Assembly: GCA_036872755.1 (NCBI GenBank)
Contig: JAVHNS010000002.1
Coordinates: 3,472,001 to 3,536,000, forward strand
From: Orbilia blumenaviensis
Lineage: Eukaryota > Ascomycota > Orbiliomycetes > Orbiliales > Orbiliaceae
DNA: 64,000 nt
Direction: 5' to 3'
Below are positions 58,734 through 64,000 of the stretch, in pieces; positions within the stretch are counted from its first letter, which is position 1, and every line of letters begins with the position of its first letter. Below the pieces are notes generated by a model. The model was not told the origin of the DNA, ran no database searches, and worked only from the letters and a program-made list of their open reading frames with translations. The position numbers were made by a program, and so were the translations under genes.

Positions 58734-61700
58734 TCACTGACGATAGAAGTTATTGTTGTTGTTGTTATTGTTGTTGTAAGGGCCCTGTCGTGGCGGCATA
58801 CGGGCATTTTCCCTCGCCATCGGATGCTGTTGCCTCGACATTTGGCTGCGAAAGTTGGCGCCAGCATCTGACTGAGGGCCGGTGGGCTGGCGTGTTGGGT
58901 GTTGAACATAAGTAGCACCCAGACCACTGAAATTCGGAGCAGGGTGGCTTTCATAATAAGGGGGGTTTGCACCCAATGGAGGGGCCTGAGCTTGGCTTGG
59001 TCGCTCCAGGGATGCTGAAGAAAGTTTGGGGGTTGCGGCATCAGTAGGGCCTGATTGAGAGATAGGCATATTAGAGGGTCCCGCCTGCCCGGTTGCCATA
59101 TTGGACTGGGATGGTTGAGAAATCGTCATTCTGGATGCGTAGTTCTGGACGTAATTAACGAGATCGCTTGCAGTAAGAAGAGGTGCTGCCGGCTTGGATG
59201 CACGGCTAGCGCCTTCAGGGACGGTTTCTGTATGTGGAGCCATGTAATTAGACGGAATAGGCGCCTTTCCTTTGCCTGATGAAGGACCAATAGTCCCACC
59301 CAAGCTAGCAAACCCGGTACCAACAGGTTGGGAGAAGGCCTGCGCAACCATTGGAGATTTTGCTGTGATTGTCGCATTGTTAACAGCCGGAATGGATAAT
59401 GAAGCCTTCGAACTTGCTTGAACGGGCGAGGCAAATTGGCGGCGTCCCTTAAAGAGAATAACCTCTTCATCATCGTCAGAATCTTCACGGGAATGAGACG
59501 ATCCAACAAGGTCATCAACCATAGCATTCATCTTGTTAGTCAACGTTGTAGATGCCGGTTCTGAGATGACAGATCCCATAGGATTCGCTTGCCCAAGACG
59601 ACTTGCGGTAGACGTAGCTCTTATCCCGCCATTGACAGGGATATCTCTCAAAGTGATCGTAGGGTATTCGGTATTTCCTGTATTGGAGTCTGTTGAAATA
59701 ATGCCGTCCTGGAATGCAAAAGTATTCTTCTTAACATCAATTGGAACATTCTACAGAAATTATGCAGATTAGTTAGGATCCCCAATCATATATCACGAAG
59801 CCCTTGATACTTACGCCAGCGGTGCATAACTCGATACCATCCTCCAAAAGGTACAAAATCCGGGTGAGAGATTCCTGGTTAGGGTGATCCCTGCCTTGAA
59901 CCCCAGCAACTTCTTTGCCCAGTCGGCGCGACTCGGATGTGTCCATGAGTGGTTTGAAGCCAGCAATATCATCATCTTCCTCAAGCAGATAAGGGGACTG
60001 TGACAGAGTCCTCATTGGGAATGTTGATTGCAACAACGAAAGGGTTGTTGCGTATGTTTGCCAGAGTTGCTTGACTTGAACATTCAAAGACATGTCGTTT
60101 GTTTCGTTCACGAGAATATGGTGGCTAATCAACAACCATGCCGAATAAAGTCGAAGACTTGGGAGCATTCGACGAGTCACCGCAGAGACCAACTCCGCAA
60201 CGTCCTCTCTCGAATCCTGCGATGTACCATCCAACTCTTGTTGCAAAACCATCAAAAGCGACGTGAAGGTCTCGATGTTGAAGCGAAGGAAAGTGACAAC
60301 CTTTGGAGAACTCAAAGTGGCTTGAGATTGCAACTCGTTAGTTTTGTCCTCCCCAGATAATCAGAGGAAATACACACCTCGATCTCGGCTCAAAGCTAAA
60401 TGTTCAGCAGCGATATTGATGAGGATCATGCGGTTTAATATAACTGTTGGAACAGCACGTTCTTTGACTGCCAGTGTTATTTGGTTGAGCAAGTCACTCT
60501 TGAGACTCTCGTAGTATTCAGAGGCACTACTGAATTGTTAGAGACGGCATAGGAATTAATAGAAGGTATGGCTTACTCAATGCTTAAGAAACAATGTGCA
60601 TGGTAGCGGCTGAACATGGTTGTTATTTCGTCAGAAGTCGCACCATCCAACGATGAGTGGTCTTTCAAGATTTTCGTGAAACAAATCCTCAAATTCCCGA
60701 GGGTTGTCTCATGCGTAGCCTCATCCGGTTCCTCTGCAAGCAAGGATCGATACAAATAATAGATTGCCGTGAAATGACTATGTTCATACTGTGCGAGAAC
60801 AGCCAACTGGTTGAAGGCCTTCGGATGAGCTGGAATGACTTTGCGAGCAAGAGTGTAGTAGCCTTTAGAAGGACCCCAGTTTTTAGCATCTGGATTGCGA
60901 GGGTTCGGTTCTCCATAGTTCTCGCGGTATCGTGATAGATCACCTAGGTGCAAGAGACTTTCATAGACGACAAGAGTGGCGAAGTTCTTGATCTGAGAGG
61001 GGTATGCTCTTTCTTGATCAGAGGTGTCGACTAAAAATCTAAAGTTAGTACCCCACTATATATATCCCAAGGGTCGGGAAACCTACGCTCGAATCTGAAC
61101 TCGACGGCGACAAATTTCAAACCCTGGAGACCGAAATGCAAGATCAACCTTTGGACCAAGGCGCGATAGAATTTACTGGAGAGTTTGATGAACTTGGTGA
61201 AATAGGTGTACATCTTGCGAAGCTCGATGGGTCTCATAGGATCCTTCTTCAGCTATCCAATATGTCAGTACCAATACCGTTCCAAATATTCTATCGAAAG
61301 AAGGGTTTTATCTTACAGCCGCAATGGCCTTAGAGTAGCGAATGATGATTCTATGATGAATCATCCAGCACTTCTCGGGGACTTCATAGTTTTGGCAAAA
61401 CTCAATATTCTGGAAAAGCATGTCCTCGACCGCATTGCGCAGTCCCATAGTTCGTTCATCAAGCTCACGCTCGAGCGCACCATCACCTGCATCTCTAAGC
61501 TCAAGGAGCCTGGTGATCTCTTGTTCGTAAACTGAAGCCTTGTTACGCATTGCTTCCCATTCGGCGACCCTCATCTGCAACTCAAAGTCAACGTAACGTG
61601 TAAGCTCAGAAGTAGCCTCGTCAGTCCACAGCGTGTTCCTATCAAACTGTGATGCAGAACTTTGGGGGGCCCTGTTGGATCTGTCAAAGTCTGAACCTGC

Positions 61701-62864
61701 GAATGGCTCTCCTATTATCCCGTTTTCGAAGTGTATCGGGGAACCAAGCTGAGGTAAAGGTAGTCTAGGGTCACGGGAAGGTGGAGGAAGAATTTCCCCC
61801 GTTAAGCCGCGAAAAAACCCTTGCTGGAAAAGCTCTGCAGTTGTTGGTCTATTCTCTTGACCTTGCTCGTTCCAATTTTGGCGTAATGGATTACCGATAA
61901 CAGGAAGGGTAGTGGATCGTTGAAAAAGTCGTTGGTCGTGTCCGACACAAGCTAGTTGGGGTTGGGAGTGTCCAGTACGAAAGCCGCCTTGTTGGAACTG
62001 TTGGTTGGCGGGGAAGGGGATCTGAGCTAGAGGGTGCTGCTGTTGGGTGTTTCTGGGATCTGGCCCAAATCTATGTCCTGGGATGACTCCAGCTTCAATC
62101 TGCTCGATGCTGATAAGAGGATGCCCAGCTTGGGTCCTTTGCACTCGCTCTGGGGGAGGCCCGTACGGAAAGTTTCTCGGAACGTCAACTGGGCGAGGAC
62201 GTCCTGGATATTCTCGAAGTCGGTCACCTAGAGTTTCTTGGATTTCCTGTTGGATTCGTTCGTCCTCCCACCCTTCAAGGACATCGGGCCTCGGCCAGAG
62301 AACAGTATCGTGAACGAATGGGTCAAAAAGCGGGTGATTGACGGGAAGGAGAATTGGGAAGTTCTGGATCTGATTAACAGCTGTATCGCCACTATCGGCC
62401 TGCGAAGCAACGTCCGGCTGTCCCAGAGTAGCAGAACTATAGGCCTCTGAGGCAGCAGTAGCTTGTGAATCTTCCCAGACACGATTACCTTGGTTCTCCC
62501 GACCCGGATAGCCGGTAAATCTGCGGTTCTGAGGGATATTCCCGGGATTGGGATTGGAAATGTGGTGTAAAAAATTTGGGGGAACTGGTGGGACTGGATA
62601 TGAAGTCGAAGCGTAATTGAATGGCGGTTGATTGGAATTCGAGATTGTATGTTCCTGGCTCAATCCATGCTGGGAAGGACCAGGATGGTTTGGATTGAAG
62701 ACATTTGGGTGAGGGGTAGGTTGACGCTGAGGCTTCACGCGAGGTGGAGGAGGATCTGGTAGGGGAAGAGCTGGACCTGGAAGAGTGAGGTTTGAATTCG
62801 GATTATGATGATGATCATCTTGGTTGAATACTGGTGGAGCATCTTTTCGGTTAGATGCCGCCAT
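58734..62864 (-). CDS. EST1/SMG7-like protein
   Basis: Six exons (62864-61317, 61252-61087, 61030-60577, 60526-60378, 60320-59815, 59750-58734) give 1279 aa. Residues 1 to about 390 are disordered and rich in Pro, Asn and Gln. The EST1/SMG7 region follows: a 14-3-3-like helical part (DFELQMRVAEWEAMRNKAS, MYTYFTKFIKLSSKFYRAL) and TPR-like repeats with the family block YYTLARKVIPAHPKAFNQLA, YEHSHFTAIYYLYRSLLAEE and TLGNLRICFTKI. After the helical domain the last ~340 residues are again disordered and end in a poly-Asn stretch. EST1 relatives act at telomerase, and SMG5/7 relatives bind phosphorylated Upf1 in nonsense-mediated decay. There is no PIN domain, so it is not SMG6-like. Which function applies here is unresolved. 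Confidence 0.88.
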
Positions 62865-63078
62865 GGTTAGTGAAACTGTGCCTTGCAGATTCTGAAAATA
62901 GGATGTTTAACCGAGATGAAGTTCGCGATGAAGGGAAAGTCGTGGCGAGGTGGTTGTTGAAGCGAAAGTTTAAGCGAAGTACAAGTGGAAGACAAGCGAA
63001 AGTATAAGCGAGCCTTAAGCGCGCCACTTTTATATGGGGATCGGCGCCTTTGATGTTTGGCGGCACATCAACAACAAC

Positions 63079-63115
<37 letters not shown>

Positions 63116-64000
63116 CAACATGGTGTATCAAGAAGATACGTATCGATACCAACTACACTGTGACTGCTCAGTCTCGTAATTTACGTGACTGTCATGGTGT
63201 TACCACTGTTGTCAAGGGGGGGGGGGTAACCGCCCTATACTCGTTTAAACTCATCCTGTTTACATACCATACGCTGAGTGCCTGCCTCCGTTGCTGATAA
63301 CATACCATAACCTCCACAGCACACTGTTCTACTAATCTGAACGGTCGACGTCTCGCTAAGCTACGTCTCTGTGAGTGCTTAATACCTAGGCGCTTAGATA
63401 CTGTGCTGGACATTCGGGGGGTAGGATTGATGCGGAATTGATCCAGCATTAATGTAGCAATGCCGTATCAGGCCTCATATATATTATATCACGAAGATAT
63501 TGGCATTGAAAAAGTGTATCTTTCCGGCTAGCACAGTAGGCTAGGTAGAAGGTATCTAGTCTCGGTCCCAGACGTAGGGATCATATAACAGAAGCAAAAA
63601 AGTCAACTAGTATTCTGTACGTAGCAAGTAACGGACACGAGCAGATTTACAAGTAATGATATTAATCAATCAAATCAAATACACCTAGAAATTCGAACCC
63701 GGTCCATAGTAACTTAACTTCCCCGAGGCGAGTTACCTACTGATACCGAACATGCCTGTTACTACATTACGTAGCGGACTTTTACGTAGGACAAGGATTG
63801 GAGGTCTTTAGTATAGTCATACGAGATATCAATTAACCCATGCAAAGTGAATATATCACACTGATACCTAAGTATTCATAATGTTATATTCGGAAGTACA
63901 TGCGGAACCTGACACAGGATCCTTCACCATACATCTCCAAAAATCATCATCCCGGCAAACTTCGAACTTTTGTATGCTGGTTACACCACCTGTATAACCA
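62865..64000. other. intergenic, upstream of the EST1/SMG7-like gene
   Basis: No supported gene to the window end. Contains a CAA microsatellite and a run of G at about 63217-63226. The rest is AT-rich. Confidence 0.5.
63069..63112 (+). repeat. (CAA)n microsatellite with one interruption
   Basis: About 14 CAA units with one ACAC interruption near 63079, about 205 bp upstream of the EST1/SMG7-like start codon on the other strand. Confidence 0.85.

Noticed and set aside
63069..63112. Short regular repeats considered as a CRISPR-like array
   Set aside because: A CAA microsatellite without spacers, in a eukaryotic genome.
63688..63705. TTCGAACCC resembling a tRNA T-arm
   Set aside because: No matching acceptor stem, D arm or anticodon arm around it on either strand.

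Overview
The window is nuclear DNA of a filamentous ascomycete. Coding regions are split by short GT-AG introns, most between about 50 and 160 bp, many with a CTAAC/CTGAC-like branch point. The housekeeping proteins are of fungal type (PGS1, MRPL7, ALG7, NAP1, class V myosin, fungal D-3-phosphoglycerate dehydrogenase). The several divergent F-box proteins, and their sequence style, suggest a nematode-trapping-type lineage (Orbiliomycetes). That placement is inference from protein style only.

Layout. 0.7-8 kb is an accessory block: a minimal PIP-kinase-like gene, a frameshifted F-box gene, an F-box/leucine-rich type gene and a second F-box-like gene. 8.4-18 kb holds PGS1, a predicted secreted glycoprotein, the mitochondrial ribosomal protein uL5m, an orphan protein and a Dal5-family MFS permease. 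18-23.5 kb is a long gene-poor, largely AT-rich stretch, followed by another F-box gene at 23.6-24.8 kb. 26.2-40 kb is a dense conserved block: NDUFA12, ALG7, the AP-2 mu chain, succinyl-CoA ligase alpha, D-3-phosphoglycerate dehydrogenase and NAP1. A 4.3-kb region with no recognisable gene (40.0-44.4 kb) lies upstream of a 12-exon class V myosin. The AOS1 SUMO E1 subunit, an acidic fungal protein, adenosine kinase and an EST1/SMG7-like protein follow.

I rebuilt 17 multi-exon models from the sequence. Sixteen close in frame with GT-AG junctions and give the expected family length where one is known; one junction of the PIP-kinase-like gene is uncertain. The genes do not form a pathway cluster; each conserved gene has a separate cellular job. 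I saw no CRISPR array, rRNA, intact transposon or convincing tRNA, and no novel multi-gene system.

The most unusual structure is the use of micro-exons in conserved metabolic genes. The succinyl-CoA ligase alpha gene has 12 exons, five of them below 30 nt including one of 14 nt. Adenosine kinase has a 16-nt exon and NDUFA12 a 21-nt exon. Each restores a family-conserved segment with exact phase.
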